The notes under the pieces were generated by a model, which was not told the origin of the DNA, did no database searches, and saw only the letters and a list, made by a program, of their open reading frames with translations. A stretch of DNA of 64,000 nucleotides. It comes from Gnetum montanum (Eukaryota > Streptophyta > Gnetopsida > Gnetales > Gnetaceae). Every line of letters starts with the position of its first letter. Within the stretch, counting starts at the first letter, position 1. The stretch spans positions 1 through 64,000 of the forward strand of contig MNCI01023349.1 in NCBI GenBank assembly GCA_015680685.1. Reading direction: 5' to 3'. The position numbers and the translations under genes are program-made. This document shows, piece after piece, positions 44,701 through 59,467 of this stretch.

Positions 44701-47700
44701 ATGCTACCAATTTTTGTAGGTCAAGAGTATAAGAAAATATTCATTGCTCATATCTCTATATTATCATACTAAATTTTTATGTCTTTTATATTTTATTGTA
44801 TTTTCTTAATTTATTTTTATATTTTTTCCATTTTTTCCTTTTGAGAAATGGAGTGTCAAAACCTTAGAAAAATTAATCCTCTAGAGATGCTCAAAGAGCT
44901 AGGTCACCACCTCAAGTTCTTAACCTCTACTTGTTAAATCAAGTAGCTTAACCAATGTGCTAGCATAGGTTCATGAAATCATGAATCCGCATAAACCTTT
45001 AACTATTTTAATCAAGTAAGACATGCATAGACCTAATGATTCAAGTCCAACAATCAAGACCCATCCTAATGATCATGAGATCCCTCAATGGTATACTATT
45101 TTCTTAAACTACAACTAAGTGCTCATCCAAGTTTCTAGATCTCACATCTTAAAGTCTCGGCTTACTACATCCTCTCATGGTTTTAGTAGTGGAAAATTTC
45201 TCAATTATGTTACATGATCTAGCTCCCCACTAAATATATGTCTAGTTTACTAATAATTTCAGATTAAAAGAAGATGGATGAATTTGTGTTACAAGAATAT
45301 TTCGTCAGCAAAAGTTTCACATTAGATCCATTTGATACTCTTGTATCATCATTTCATTTGTAAGCTCATACATTCATCATTTAGCTCTCACAATGAGAAT
45401 TTATAAAGAATATTAATTAATTTTCCATGAACACATAAATTTAAATTTTAAAAAAAATGAAAAATGATTACTTTTTAATATAAAAAATAGACACAAAAAA
45501 TCTCACTAAGAAAATAAGAAATCAAAATGGTTAGATCTGGATATCCATTTTGATACAAAATCCTATCAAACCAAAAGAACTAAAAAATTAATAAAGGATA
45601 TGTCATTAGATTTTAAAAAAATGTGCATAAAAGAATATAAAATATAAAAATTAAATTACATAAACAAAAAAATAGACAAATCATACTCTACTAACAAAGC
45701 TATTATGTGAAGATCTTTTCATCCATGCCTAAGTTCAAGGCTACCACCTAATAACCTCCTTTTTTCCTAACATTAACAAATGGTTGTGGAGGTAATTAAG
45801 AGTCTTTGTAGCATCTTAGATGATGACCTTGATGACTAAATTTCAGAGATGAAGTTTCCTTTCTACCACTTGAAAGCATTTACATTTTTCTCTATTTGAA
45901 AAAGAAATAGAAAATTTCTTTTATTCATCTCTAGAAATATGATCCCCTTGATTTTGATACTTAGAAGATGATGGGAAAGTAGCACATCAGCATGAATCCT
46001 TGCTAACATTGATAGTCTTTTTTTTCTTTTAAAAAGAGTTTCGTTTATGAAGTGATAGATTTCTTACTATAGAAGAACATGATAACTATGATACTTCATG
46101 AAACACATTCAAAGAAAAATTGAACTATAAATAGGAAAGCCTAGTGGAAAAAGGGAAAAACTTAAGTCTCTTCGATGTAAGTTTTGAATGTAATTCTAAT
46201 CAAAGTCGAGAGAAAAATATGTTTTAATTTCCTTTCAAAAAATCTATATTATAATCCTATTTCATTAAAATTCCAAATCATTCTCATTATGTAAAGTGTA
46301 ATTCATAGCATAAAGAATGAGAAATGCTATGGATTATCCAAGACCAACCTAAATTAAGCTCATGTTATGAAAAATGCTGCTAGTTCTAGCATAAATTATG
46401 AAAAAATGTTGCATCTACTTGCTAGCCTAAATTGAAAAATGCTACATTTTTTGGCCAATGTAAATTATAGGAAAATGCTATGTAGAATGCCAAGAATCTT
46501 GCAAGATTAGAGTCAATGTGAATACAACAAGCTAAAACCTATCTAGGAAGAAACCAACATCATTTTTGGGGACTCTTTAAATATTTGAACTCTTCAAAAT
46601 TTTGAGACCCTTGGAGTAGCGAGTGATTTAAGAGCATAGAGCCATTTCTAGCACCAACCATCAAGAGTAGTAGAAATGTGTTGAATTATTTTAGTTTGAT
46701 GTAGATCCAACAAGCCAAATGCATCTAGGATGGTGGTGGAATACACCTCATCAACCCATGTACTAGATCTTCCAAGAGAAATTTCAAAGGGATTTGTGAA
46801 ATCCTTGTAGTTCAAAACTTTAAAAGCCACAAAGGCTTGTATCTTTGTATCTTTTAAACTCATATTTTATAGATTTAATAAAAATTTTTTGCGTTTTTTT
46901 CATCTCATCTTTTATTTCTTGTGTTAACACCTAGTTCATTCATGGAATTAGCACTGAATCTGTTGCTCATCCATTTCTCTATTTACATTGTTTTGCCAAA
47001 CTTGGTCATAAATCGTTAAGTCCTTAGGTGACCAACAAGACCATTTAAAATTTCTTAAATCCTTTAGGCCAATGGATCTTGAGTTTAAATTCTTTTGCAT
47101 GGGAATTTTAAATTTCCATCACCTAAATTTTTCCATGCTTACAATTTTCTAGTGCTAGAAGAAGGGCATTACCCTATTTTCTTCATCATAGCCAAAATAA
47201 AACCATTGTTTGCCATGATTCTACCATTTTACAACCTCTATTATAGCATATTTAATTACAATTGTTTATTTTAAGTGTTTCCAATCCCAATTTATTTATT
47301 GTGCCTACATTGCCAATGTGAATCTTGGATTACATTGATCTTAAGTCAAGTAAATTTTTAGTTTCTATCCACATCTCTTATACGAAATCCTAGCACTATG
47401 TTAAAATATGCTATTCATACCATGCTTAAGCCTATTTTTTAGGATTTATGATAAGACCAATTTACTTTTTGCATTTATAAAAGCTTGTTTTTACATTTAC
47501 TTATTTACAATTAAATTTTTCTCTCATTTTACATTTACTTTATAGCATAATTTACATTTATGTTATAAAAGTTTACATTTACACTATAGCCTTATTTACA
47601 TTTACATAGTGTTCATGGAAATTCCACATTTATTCTCTTAAAGCTTGTGCTACCTTCAACCAATATCTTAGTTCTCTACAATTTATACCCTTCTTATCAA

Positions 47701-47979
47701 CCATCTATCATAATACATCATCAACATGGCTAGAAACTAGGACTCTACTAGAATTAATGACCTAAAACACCTTGTATTCATTAATAATCATTAGTCTTTT
47801 ATGTGTTTAGGTTAAAACCTAACACATGCTGACATTAGTGAAGAATATTATGGCTTCATCTATGTAAAAATATAGGCCTATTTATGTATCATATGCAAAA
47901 AGCTAGACTCCAAGCACCAATTTAACTTCACTCATAAAAAAGGAAAGGAATACATCCCTTCCTTGTACAACCACATAGA
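44701..47979. other. AT-rich stretch, nothing recognised
   Basis: No domain words on either strand. 47460-47630 is a low-complexity run of TTTACATTTA-type words. The open frame 46648-46863 (minus) has no recognised motif. The LTR and leader of element G should lie at the right end of this stretch but could not be delimited. Confidence 0.3.
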
Positions 47980-50430
47980 GCTTTTAGAGATATATGTACA
48001 CATGTTAGCACAATTGGTGGATGTCAATGACGAGGTTGTGGGAAGTGAGAAAGCTATTTTGGGACAAGACCAGGAGGATTGAGATGAGTTTCGAGGATAT
48101 TACAAAACTAATACTCATCTAGAAGATCCATTATAGCAATTCATCCTAAACCCAACAGTGACCAACCCACTGCATTTCATTTTGGTAGTGAATAAAATGC
48201 TCCTTGGAACCTCCTTGAACCATGTCTCCCAACCTACTTCCCTATTTTCTTCCACATTTACATAAACATCTTTTACCATGTTATCCTAGCCTCCACCAAT
48301 GGTATCTTCTATGCAACACTATTTCTCATCTCAGTAGGATCCTTTTTAGAACCTCAAGTCCTACATGTTTCCCATAACCCATTTATTCCTAGTGTTCCCT
48401 TCATTCCTTAAGTCCATGGGTAAACATGGTTTTCAAAGTTTGCTCCTCCTACAATGGTAACTACATGACCTCTTCAATCAATATAAATATTTGTTACAAA
48501 ACAAAAAATCATATAGCCACTAATGCAATCCTCCAGAATGCCACAAAGCCTAGATCAAGCCTTTCAAATAATCGAAGACCTTACTTATGAGCTATGAAAG
48601 CTTAAAGTAAGCACTATGCAAACCATAAAAGTCATGAATTTTTACCAAGATGATCCCATCAACCCTACTATGCCAAAAATAATATTACCCATAGGCATCT
48701 CTATCCCACACTTCATCAAATAAAATGGTGAAGAAGATCCAAAGGTGCATCTCATTACCTTCTATTTTGAATTCCTCTTGTTACAAGCACGGCCCCCCAC
48801 AATGTTGCAAATCTTCCCTATGTTCTTATTAAGAAAAGCTTTAGACTAGTATCAAATGTTACCTAAAGGTTCCATATCCTCACTTGATGACTTGATCACT
48901 TAATTTGTAAACCGATTTAACTATAACTTAAAACCTAATACAATTTTAGATCAACTCATGAATGTAATATAAGGGCCTCTCAAACCAATTTAAAAGTTTA
49001 TTTAGAGATGGGATGTAATACTGAATGAGATTCTAGAAATTATCTTTGAAAACTTTTAGCCATCTTCAAGGGGAAAAATTAATGACTTGATTAAGTTAAA
49101 ACTCTATTACTAGACCCATGATCACTTAGTCAAGCCTTTTCCAAAATCAAGAACATTAAGGAAACTGCTAAAGCCAATAATGACTAGTACTCAATGCATC
49201 AACTTCATCCGCATTAACTAATAAGATATTACCCTCAAAGTAATGAAAAGTATCTATTGCAAAGCCTAAGTCTAATGAGAATAATTAAAAATAGGTTTAG
49301 AAGAAGGTTAGTCCACCAAAACTTACCATAATTTTTGCTATACCTATGAATTCTACTACTCAAACTGCATCAACTAGTCAATCCTAAGAAAATCATAAAC
49401 TTGCTAAGAGCAAGGGGACCAGAAAGCACATGTTAAAACATGAAGTAAAAGTCTTACAAACAATGAAGGAGGTCAAAGTCACCAAAGCTTAAAAATCACA
49501 TGCTAATGATAAATACTTCGTCACAACCATGGAACAAGTTAAACTTTCATTAAAATAAAAAACCATTTCATTAAGCCTTTATGACCTAGTCATGACTTCC
49601 CCTGCTCATTGCAAAGCATTATTCAAAATGTTGACATCCATCCCTATGAGTGAAGACATGCTTGGTAGTGAAGAACTCATCCACTCCATCATCATGCCAC
49701 CTCTACTCAAAGAGGATGAAAAAGACACCATACTAATGTTTCATGATACTAAAGTTAAAACCAATCCACAAAGCATTAAAGTGCAACATGTCCCACTCTT
49801 TAGCATCATATGTGTTGGTCAATACAAAGTTCATCATATTTATGTCAATGATGGAAAAACAACAAACGTCATTCTCATACCTATCGTTAAACATTTAGGC
49901 CTAGTCAAAAACATTTAGGAAACCACTACTTACACACTCAAATCCTTTAATGGATCATGACTAGTAGTGAGGGGCCTAATCTCATTAGACGTTGTAGTTG
50001 GGGAATAGTTTTTCACTTGTACCAACTTCCTAGTAGTTGAAGAAACACCTAGATTCAACTTAATTCTAGGATTATCATGATTAGAAAAATTATGAGTAAT
50101 TTCTTCACCCACCCACCACAAAATCTACTTACCTTATCAGGATGGACAAATCATAATATATAAGGATTTTTAGTTTCAATTAACAACATTAACATTGACC
50201 AACGATCCAAAGTAGAGTTTCAAGAGGAAACTCCAACTACCAATAATAAAACCAATGTTAAAAGTAAGCCTAATGATGCTAAAATTATTAATAATAAAAC
50301 CTTAAATGATACATGGGAGGAACTTCTATTTATCATTGTGAGTGAAGGAGATGGAGAATATCAAATTGTGCACAAAAAGTCCTATGAGTTTCCTAATCTA
50401 TTAAAGATCAAGAAACAATTACATGATTGA
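47980..50430 (+). pseudogene. Element G gag-protease (Tat lineage)
   Basis: Homologous to gag-protease of A and B but on the plus strand. Gag has FYQDDPINPTMPKIILPIGI (about 48642), VHLITFYFEFLLLQ, and the core ALDWYQMLPKGSISSLDDLI (about 48840) with RFNYNLKPNTILDQLMNV, blocks deleted in A. Protease follows in the open stretch 49592-49918: MLTSIPMSEDML, then IYVNDGKTTNVI, HLGL, and, after a stop, LKSFNGS, FLVVEETPRFNLILGLS. The triad reads N-D-G. The C-terminal block TWEELLF aligns with TWVELPF in A. The frame ends in TGA at 50428. No pol follows. Confidence 0.82.
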
Positions 50431-51059
50431 TGTGTCCTTCTTTTTTGTACATACAGTGTGGCCAATTTACATTATTGCATTATTTCTAATTTTTTACTTT
50501 TATTTGCATATTTTCTTTTAAAGATTTAGCTTTATTGCACTATTTTTTGGCTTTTTCTTTATTGCATTATGTCTTTGATTTTTTCTTTACAACATTATTT
50601 TTAACTTTACTTTTATTTTAATCCTTAGCATACAGTTACTACTTTACTAAAAACATAAAAATATATATATACATACATAAGACATGAAAATAAAAAAAAA
50701 TTGTAACCAGCATTAGACTAGAACATAACATAATAGGCTAAAGTATAACCAAGTAGCTCAAGTAAGTAGCTATAATGAAACAATTTCAAAGTAAACAATA
50801 CATCATCTATGAAGCCATGAAGGATAATAAAACAATAATATAAAACTAGTACACATAACACACAAATATATCAGAATGTACCATGTGTATCAGTATCTTA
50901 ATCAATCCATAGAATGAGGAGGAGGAACACTACCTACACCATCATCATCACTATTGTTGCCTAGGGCTTGTAAACAAAACAAGTAAATACACAACCATTA
51001 TTAACACTAGAAACCCTAAAAAAAACCTAATTAAAGCCAAAAATAGCAACAAAAAAGCT
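50431..51059 (+). other. T-rich stretch between gag-protease and antisense gene in G
   Basis: Repeated TTTATTGCATTATTT-like words to about 50640, then A-rich sequence. On the minus strand this would be the 3' untranslated region of the antisense gene. It matches in position, though not visibly in sequence, the array-3 region of element A. Confidence 0.35.
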
Positions 51060-53800
51060 CAAATTTATGAACCTTCAAATAATTAGAAGAAATATTCTTA
51101 GGAGAAAACTTTGGAAGCCCAACCTAAAATCTGTGGAGTATATCTTCCTCACTCATGTGATCTCAATTGATGCAATCCATGTAATCTTCATCTAGAATCC
51201 TCTCCTACTCTAAATCAGTCCACTCATGTGCACCATGAGAAAAATTGGCTATGGAGGTATTCCTACATGTAGTCATAATTTTAGAAGTAAGAGACCCAAG
51301 CACAACTACTAATTTCCTAAATATCCTGAAAGAATCATTAGCCATTATGCCCTTTATAAACATCTCTAATGAATGTCTCTTGATAGCATTTGACATCCAT
51401 GACTTCTGGAAACTTTCTTTCTCCTCCTTGTACTACCTCATGTATACCTTTTGCCCCTTGCCCTACTCAAACACATAAGCATAGTATTCAATTCACTCTT
51501 GTGTCTTGTGAATCATGGTCTCTATCTTCACATCTGTTTCTAGGCTACTCTTAGCTATGAAAAATCTTCCCTATATAGTACACTAGTATGATGCCCACTC
51601 AATTTCCTTGGTTCTCAAGGAATCCCTATTAGCTACATGAGCCTCCATGATCTTCGTATGATCTTGAAGGCTCTAAATGTCATTAGAAAGTTCTTAACTT
51701 ATTCTTTTATGGCCATGAGATTCTTCCACATAAACTCATTAAATTACTAGGACTCTCAAAATAATTCTACACATGATGCAATAGACTTTTTAGTCCTTCA
51801 TACAACTTCCTAGGCACATGGCATACTTGAGTGGAAAAATTTGAGGTTCATCAAACTCAACATGTTCCATGGAATTCTACCAAATCTTGAAGGATACCAT
51901 AGCACAACAAAAAAATAGGTATAAAATCCATAAAACTTATAAATACAATAAAAGATGAAAACATGAAAACTTAAAAACTTAAAACAAAAAAAGAAAATTA
52001 CAACATTTCTTACCAACACTTGGTTCTAGCTGTTATAGCTTATTTACCATGTCATCCATGACCCCTCTCATAAATTCCACCTTGTTGAGCACTTCAATCC
52101 AAAGCTTATATTAAAATGTAGATATTTCATCGGGAGCTTCAGCTCTTACCCACCACCTAAATGGTCATTTTAGCCAATACAAACATGTCTACAATAAAAA
52201 TAAAACAAAATACAAAAAATATCAATATATCTAAGAATAAACATTAAGTTATTACTAGTAAAATTATGAGAAATGTCCATCAAAGAGCCACCATCTATAG
52301 GAAGATCATCTAGGAAGATAGATATTAGAGCATCATTTATTTCCTTGTCCATCCACTACTCTTCTTTCTTATGTTGTGCTTTCTCTGACGTAGTCCTTTC
52401 CAATGCTTCTTTCTATTTGTCTACACATGAAGCCATAAAATAGAAAATTAATAAATAGTTCATCCAACAGATAAATATAAAAAATAAAAAGTAAACATGT
52501 GTACCATCCAAAACTTGTTGCACACTCTTCATTTTTGTTTCTAACTTGGGTCATGGCTCCTATTTACTCTATACCAAAACATTTGCCTCAATTCTGGGAT
52601 GTTTTATTTGTTTCCTATTAGCTTCCTTAGCCTTCATACATAATCCAATATCCTTCTAGCTAGATGTTTCCTATTAGCCCCCTTAGCCTTCATGCATAAA
52701 CAAATTAAACAAGCCTATATCCAATATCCTCTACTCGATGTCTTCCAAACCTTTATTGGAAAACCATTCTTGGGCCTTGTCCACGTCACCCCATTTGAGA
52801 AGTATCTTCTCTTTAGTTCAACTAGAACTAATCATGATAATGGTAGACATCCTTATGAAATCTATTTGGACAAAAACTTGGTTACCCTTTCAAGTCATAA
52901 ATCATTAAGATGTAACCAAAATAAACCATGAAAAATCATAAATATATAAATAATAAAAATGAAAATTAATCACACTTAATTTAGTAGGCAAAGCCAAAGT
53001 TTTCAAATGAACTGATGCCCACATGCCATAGTTTGGAAGATCCCATAAATCATGGATGTAGTTGACAATCATACATCATTGATGCACCTGAAATTAGTAC
53101 ATCTTGTACCTCATAGCCTCTATGCCAAGTTGGTTTATCACTTTCACTCTAATTTTATCTCCTTTAGTGAACTTATCTAAGACTATATGGGCCAAAGGCA
53201 AGTTCTAGTCATTTGCAGCTAGTCTTTCCCTCTGAACACGAAACCTATAGCAACACATAAAGTAAGTCAAATAAGTGACCATAAAAAGTAAACATAAACA
53301 TGTTGGATTACATGAAATCTTACCCCTCTAACATGTAGATATTTCCTAAGGGATTTTGGAATAAATTTATTGGCTTATGACCCAACAATAAAGTGTTATT
53401 AGCATTACATTATGAGTATGCTAGAATCTTTCAAATGTGGGACAATTGAAGAATTATTGTAGAGTATGTAGTTCCATGATGCTTCAATTACATGAAACCC
53501 ATGGGATCATATTAAATATGTTCTAAAATATAATTTGAGGATCTCACTAAAATTTTCTCTACAATTACAATAAAGATGTCTGAAGCCAAATGTAATCATA
53601 TTATCACACACTAAGGTTCTATAGTAGATACAACAGGAAATCCTTAGTTCTGGGCCTAAACCATACATGAGATCTCTCATAGAGATTCTTGTTGGACATA
53701 GAACTATTTGGCAACACCATTCTCGAAAACCATAGTATGTCCACTAGCTCTATGATAACAAGAATCATCCTTAACATAAGCCTGCAAACGAATCAACCAA
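51060..53800 (-). pseudogene. multi-exon antisense accessory gene of element G
   Basis: Minus strand, opposite to gag-protease of G, and homologous to the plus-strand gene at 13.1-16.85 kb in A. The exon at about 52120-52014 encodes LNKVEFMRGVMDDMVN, matching LDKVTFMEGVVNDMIN in A, and both are cut by an intron a few codons later. The C-terminal coiled coil (51885-51080) contains YYAYVFE, GKGQKVYM, KSWMSNAIKRHSLEMFIKGI and a final EEDILHRF, aligning with YSAKVYEWGQAQK and AEEILQHL in A. Probable introns are 52421-52504, 52189-52255 and about 51886-52013, all at places that correspond to introns in A. The N-terminal half (52560-53800) is too decayed to align. Many stops, mostly TAG and TAA. 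Function unknown. Confidence 0.65.
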
Positions 53801-54312
53801 CCATTAGAACACAAAAATACAAAACATCATAGACCAAAACTAAATGGACTTGTACATTTTACCAAATAGTTTTTAAGGGATCTTTAACACAAAAAATAAA
53901 ATAAAACACATAGCCAAAACCAAAATGTTGGGACTTGTAGTAGCAAGAAAATAGAAAACACTGACTTTCAAGTCTAGGAATTACAAAAATGTTGGATTTC
54001 TAGGCCAAGAATTATAAAATCCCTAGGCTCCAATACTAAGAATTATAAAAATATTAGTCTCTAAGATCAATAATTACAAAAATTCTGGTCTCGAAGACAT
54101 CAAAATTATAAAAACACTTCCCTACAAGGTAAGGATAGAAAAATTGCTGCTTATCAAAGATAAGGAAAGAAAAAACACTAGTTCCTAGGACCAAAGGAAA
54201 CCATAAATGTTGGCCTAGAGAACCAAGAAAAGAAAAAAATGCTATTTTTATGATGGATGAAATGTAAAAACACTGAGGTTTCCCAAACTAGAAAATAAAT
54301 TTATTGCCTCTT

Positions 54313-56850
54313 TGTAACAACCCATATTTTAGTAGAGGCTTTAGAATTATTAAGGATGGTTAATAATATATATTAATTTTTTCATATATGAATAATTAAT
54401 TTTTATTAACATTTGATAAATTATTATTTCTCATGTTTACCATTATGCATGATTAATGATTTTTACCAATCATTGGTGTGCACTAACCAGGTCAAAGAAT
54501 TGTGGCAAGTTCTCATCAAGGCTATGACATGGGCATGGTATGGCTATGATGGCTATGATTGCATGACATGTGATTTAATAATGTAATTTTTAATTTTAAT
54601 TTTACTTTGGTTATTGGTTTTATTAAAGGGAAGAAATATAGATGAGTAACATGGGTCTTGGAGGTAGATGAGAGAGGGTACCTGGGTCACATGGGTTGGG
54701 GGTAGATGAAGTTGGGAAGAAGCCTTTAAGTATTACCTACTTTAAGTATTACCTACTCCCTTAATCCAAAGCATTCTTGGTTTCATAGCTCTTGGGTTAG
54801 ATGGCTTCTTAGTTGGAGGAGTGTGAGGAGATTACTGGTCTAGGTAGCATGTGGAAAGACTCAATTAGCATAAGCTATCAACATTCAAGTTAGTAATATT
54901 GGCCCCCTTTTCATGGTTGTGTTAGTTCACCAGGTTTTTGCATCGATTGGGGTTGGGTTTTATTTTTAATTAATGTCAAATTTTGTAGATCTAGTATATT
55001 TATGATGTGTTATTCTGAAAAATTCTATATTTAGAGTTTTAGTTATGAATTTTTTGTTTTTCTTAATTTAATGTACTTTCTATGAATCTTGCACTTCTAA
55101 GGGTTTAGGATGATCTATATAGAGCTCTATAGAATACTCATATCTCTTTGTATAGTTGAATCTAATTACTATCTATATACCTACCTATTTCTAGATTTCT
55201 CATGTAATTATCTACAACTTTCGTGAATGACTCAAATAAAAATTTATGGTAGATGAGGCATTATGGGACATTCTTTCTACACTATCCAAAATCACAGTAA
55301 TTTTAGTAGGGTCTGAAGTTAAGGTTATATCTTAGTATTGTTTATAGATCTAATTCTAAATTTTTGATATGTTAGAAATATTTCTAATAGGAGCTAGTTC
55401 TAGGTAAAATCACTGAAATTAAAGCTATATAAAAATATTTATCATCCCATCATTGAGAGCTATCTAAAATTATGCAGGAAATAATAGAGAGATTCATCTA
55501 TTTATAAACTCTTATATATAGAGAATTTTCTCTTGAATTTTTTATGATAGTTAGCCCTAGATGTTAATTTCTTAGCAGAAGTGGAATTAGTTGTAAAGGT
55601 TCTATTTCAATTTACATATTAGAAATTTACTATTAGACACTTATTCTATCTCTATTTCTAATTATTTGAGATGTTGGACTGATATCTATAGCTTTGAATC
55701 TGTAATTGTTTAAATATTTTTATAGTAACTAGGTATTGATATTAAATTTCAAATAAATAATTAATTATGACAAACTTAATGGGTTATGTGAGTCATGGGA
55801 GTTTCATTTATGGTTGTTTAGTTTGCTTAACATCTAGTAAATTTTAACTTGAGAATCATTTTCTATTTTTGATCCTTGTGTTCCTATGTCTTCTTTTGGA
55901 GTTATTGTTGAAAGGATTTGAATTTTAATTGATTGTGAATCTATGGATATTTTGAAAATGTATTTTTTTAGGCATGGTATTATGAATGAGTGTTGATATT
56001 TTGGAGGTTTTGGATACCTTGAATATGTCTTGGAACCTTGGTTGATTGGATCTTGTTGGACACTTGGTCCATTGGAATCGTTGCAATTTCCATTGCACTA
56101 TAACATGTTGGATTGATTTTCCATTTTTTTTTTAGTTCCTCCACCATAAATGTTAGTTCACCATTGTGAGATGGCTAGATGATGACATGGTTTTATTATT
56201 TTCTATGTGATTGGATGATGGAGCTAGCACCAACTGTGTGGCTAGTTGGAGATGAGGCTTCTTAGAGATGATTTTTTTATTGACCTCCACTATCAATGCA
56301 CTAGTGTGGCTCTCACTATGGGTCCCATCTAGTAGGATAGGATTATCCATGACTCATTGGTCTTGTTAGACACTTCCAGAATTCTAGAGGTGGGTATCTA
56401 TAGGGATACCTCTAGAATTGATATGTTTAGGAACCCTGGTGGGGTATTTGCAAGGATCACCTTCATTTGAATCTTGGTGAGGTATCCATAGGGATAACCT
56501 TAATTCATTGAGAGTAATAATAAATCCAATTTCATGGTAATGTGATATTTTATTAAAAAATTTGTATTGAAAACTAGAAGGTATTCATGACAACTTGATA
56601 CACATTGACATTGAGTGTAGTATGTGCTAGCCTCCTTGTTTGCTTAGTTGATGGGTGGAGTGGATGGATATTGGATTTGGATAGTTGCAATGGTCATATG
56701 GATTTATCCCATTCTTATTAGATAATTGTGTGGCATTGGGGTTTTGGCATGTCTATGAATTAGTAGCTTCATGATTTTTATGATGGTTGTGTGTTTGGAT
56801 ATTCTTTGCATTGATAGATATATGGTATTGGATTTAAGGCATGTTTACTA
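54313..56850 (+). repeat. possible long LTR of a chromovirus
   Basis: Begins TGTAACAACCC, a common start of plant Tekay/Del-like LTRs, and has no coding content. At 56370-56520 a short near-repeat occurs (GGGTATCTATAGGGATACC, GGTATCCATAGGGATAACC). No second copy or PBS is visible, so this is weak. Element B starts at its right edge. Confidence 0.3.
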
Positions 56851-58672
56851 TGATGTCCAAAAACCTCAGTGGCTAGAACACTAAGAGGTCATCGTGCGTA
56901 CAGCTTAACCCCAAGCCTATGGGAGGGTCATGCTAGATAAAATAGAAACAAGGTGCCTTCAATAGTCTAGGCAATCAAACAGGGACTTACGTGGTGTGAT
57001 AATAACCATTTCCAAAAGCTTGAAAATGGTATCATGAACAAGCAAGCATGCTTATTAGTAGTAGAAGACATAAGAAATTATGCTCAAATTTGAAACAAAA
57101 TGCTGAATAAAAATGAAACAAGAGTTTAAGTGAAGAAATGCATCACCCAAAGATTGTGGAATGTAGCTCTTGATTAAACAGTGTATAAAATTAGTATGTA
57201 GTATCAGACAGGCACACCAAGGTAGCGTGGTAGTGTGATCACAATCTCTTGGACATTGTGGATGCAGTGCTAGTAGCTATAAGAGGGGCTAGACATATCA
57301 AGCTTACAGTTGTCATGCTATGTGGGTTATGGGTCGCAATGCTCAAGTGTGGGAGTGATGAAGATGCTAAGGACGCTCTAATTCCTAACACTTAGAGTGA
57401 TTTCACCGATCATTAACCACAACCACCAACCACTAAAATGCTAATTGTTGGGGTATTTATAGAGCTAGGGTTGATGTGAGGTGTGGACTGAATACCATGT
57501 GGCCTAGATCCCATGTAGCATGGGTGTGAACAAGTCACACTAACATGCTACACTCAAAGTATCAAGATCTAACTGTCAAGCTCAATGGTGTCATGCTTTG
57601 TAGGAAAAGAACAAGAACTGAGAATTTTTCAAACTATGACCACATTACCTGGACTGCATGTGTGAAAGTCTAAGGGACTACCATGTACCTACAAACAATG
57701 CCAAAAAAAATGCAACTTGAAGCTTATGCTCTAGGACTATGTCTTCCCCCTCTTTCGAGTAGGGTCAAGTATAGGGATAATTTTCGAAATCAATAGGTAA
57801 TGCAAAACAAAGAAAATTGCTAATCTTAGCCACTAGAGAGATGCCAAAGCTAAAATGAAGGTCCATGCTAAATTCTAAGAGCTTCTAGAGGCATTCAAAG
57901 GCATTTCCCAAGTGTTATGTTGTCTATGTTGCATAGTGTAGTAGAGCATAACATGAACACTTAGAAATTTTTTGTAGATTTTGGCTTGTTACGTTGTCTA
58001 CGTTGTGCAGCGTAGGAGAGTGTAGCAACACCATGTTGATGAATTTTGCCAAAATTTACAATGTTTCTTCATGGCATCTTGACCACATTCTGGAGGTGAA
58101 GTAGGACTAGTGACCTCAAAAGCCAGAAAATTATCAAATGCATCTTCCATTCCCAGATAGCTTGATAGAATTCTTCTCCAACACTTTGAAAAATTTTGGC
58201 CCTAAAACTTGTGCTACACTATCTATGCTGTGAAACAAAGCAAAGAATAATAGGAAAAAAATATAGAAAATTTGCCAAACTATTTTTTCCATGGTGAGTA
58301 CTTTTGACAACTCCTGGCCTAGTACTTAGGTGGACTACCAACTAGGACATGTGTCAAGCTAAACAAGCTAAAGAGCGTACCAAGTTTGATGGTCTAGGAG
58401 ATAGAAAATTTGCCAAACTATTTTGTCCATCCTTAGTGTCCCTTTGACTACTTCTAGCTTGACATTTATGCAAAAATGGCATTGGAAACATGTGCTATGT
58501 GGATTGTGCAAGGAAGCATAGTAAATAGACTTAGAAAAGTTTTGGACTCCCAGTGTGCTACATTATCTACACTGCACAGTGTGATACCAAACTTAGAAAA
58601 ATTTTGTCCAAGTTTTAACACTTAGACAAATCTACCATTGAATTGTAAGAGCCTAAAATTAGTGGTGTTTCA
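56851..58672 (-). repeat. 3' LTR of element B
   Basis: 1822 bp; TG at 56851, ending GTGGTGTTTCA at 58672. TATA box at 57452-57464 on the minus strand (CTATAAATACCCC). A weaker set of CTAC/GTAGCATAG motifs lies at 57918-58030 and 58555-58585. Confidence 0.9.
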
Positions 58673-59467
58673 TTGATCCTGTTTGTTGATGTTTGGAGGA
58701 TTGACCTGAGAGATGTCGACAAAGAATTCAAAACACCACAATGCACATGACACCAACACTATTTTTTAGTGTCCACTTGGATGATTCTTTGCTATACTTG
58801 AGAGTGTCAAATAAATGAAGCATGGTACGAAATAGTTCTGGGAGATGGATTAAGGAACAATGGATAGAATGAATAGCTATGTAATGTGACATCATGATGG
58901 CTTGTTGCCATAACATGATCCTTCATTGGAGTGCTTGTGAGAGAGTTAGCATGTGAAGGTATCCTACCCTTTGGATTTTGACCTCTCGTTGAAGTGCTTT
59001 TGAGATGGTCAATCCATAGTTGGACCAGTTGAAAAATGGCAACTATGCCATTTGTCTTGGGTACTTGACTTGTCCTATTTCCTTTTCCTTTTTCTTTCTT
59101 CTCTTTTCTTTATTTTTTACCCTTTTTTTCCATTACCAGGTGAACTGTGCATCATATTTTCTTAGAGGCAACTATGCCGCATTTGTAGGACAACACCATC
59201 AAGTGGCACCTATCATAAGCAGAGCTAAAATGCATAAGTGAAAGGAAAAAAATGCCAAAAGCAATAGTTTTAGGATTTTCCGGGCTAGAATGATAGTTTA
59301 ATGTCATTTTGGGCCATGTGCTTTTGTAGTTTTATGCTTTTTTATGTGTTTTTTTGATGTTTTTTAGATGCAATGTATAAGATAAGTGGATGGATGCATA
59401 AAAAAAGTAAAAAATGTGTGAACAAAATGAAATGCATGATCTAAGTAAGTAGGCAAAATGTAAATCC
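58673..59467 (-). other. Element B 3' untranslated region with array remnant
   Basis: 58673 to about 59100 aligns with 6173-6700 of element A. At 59260-59335 two or three units of the AGTTTAAGG...GGGCC array remain, followed at 59380-59470 by AT-rich sequence like that next to A's array 3 (17380-17640). Thus B joins the sequence 3' of array 1 to that 5' of array 3. Confidence 0.75.
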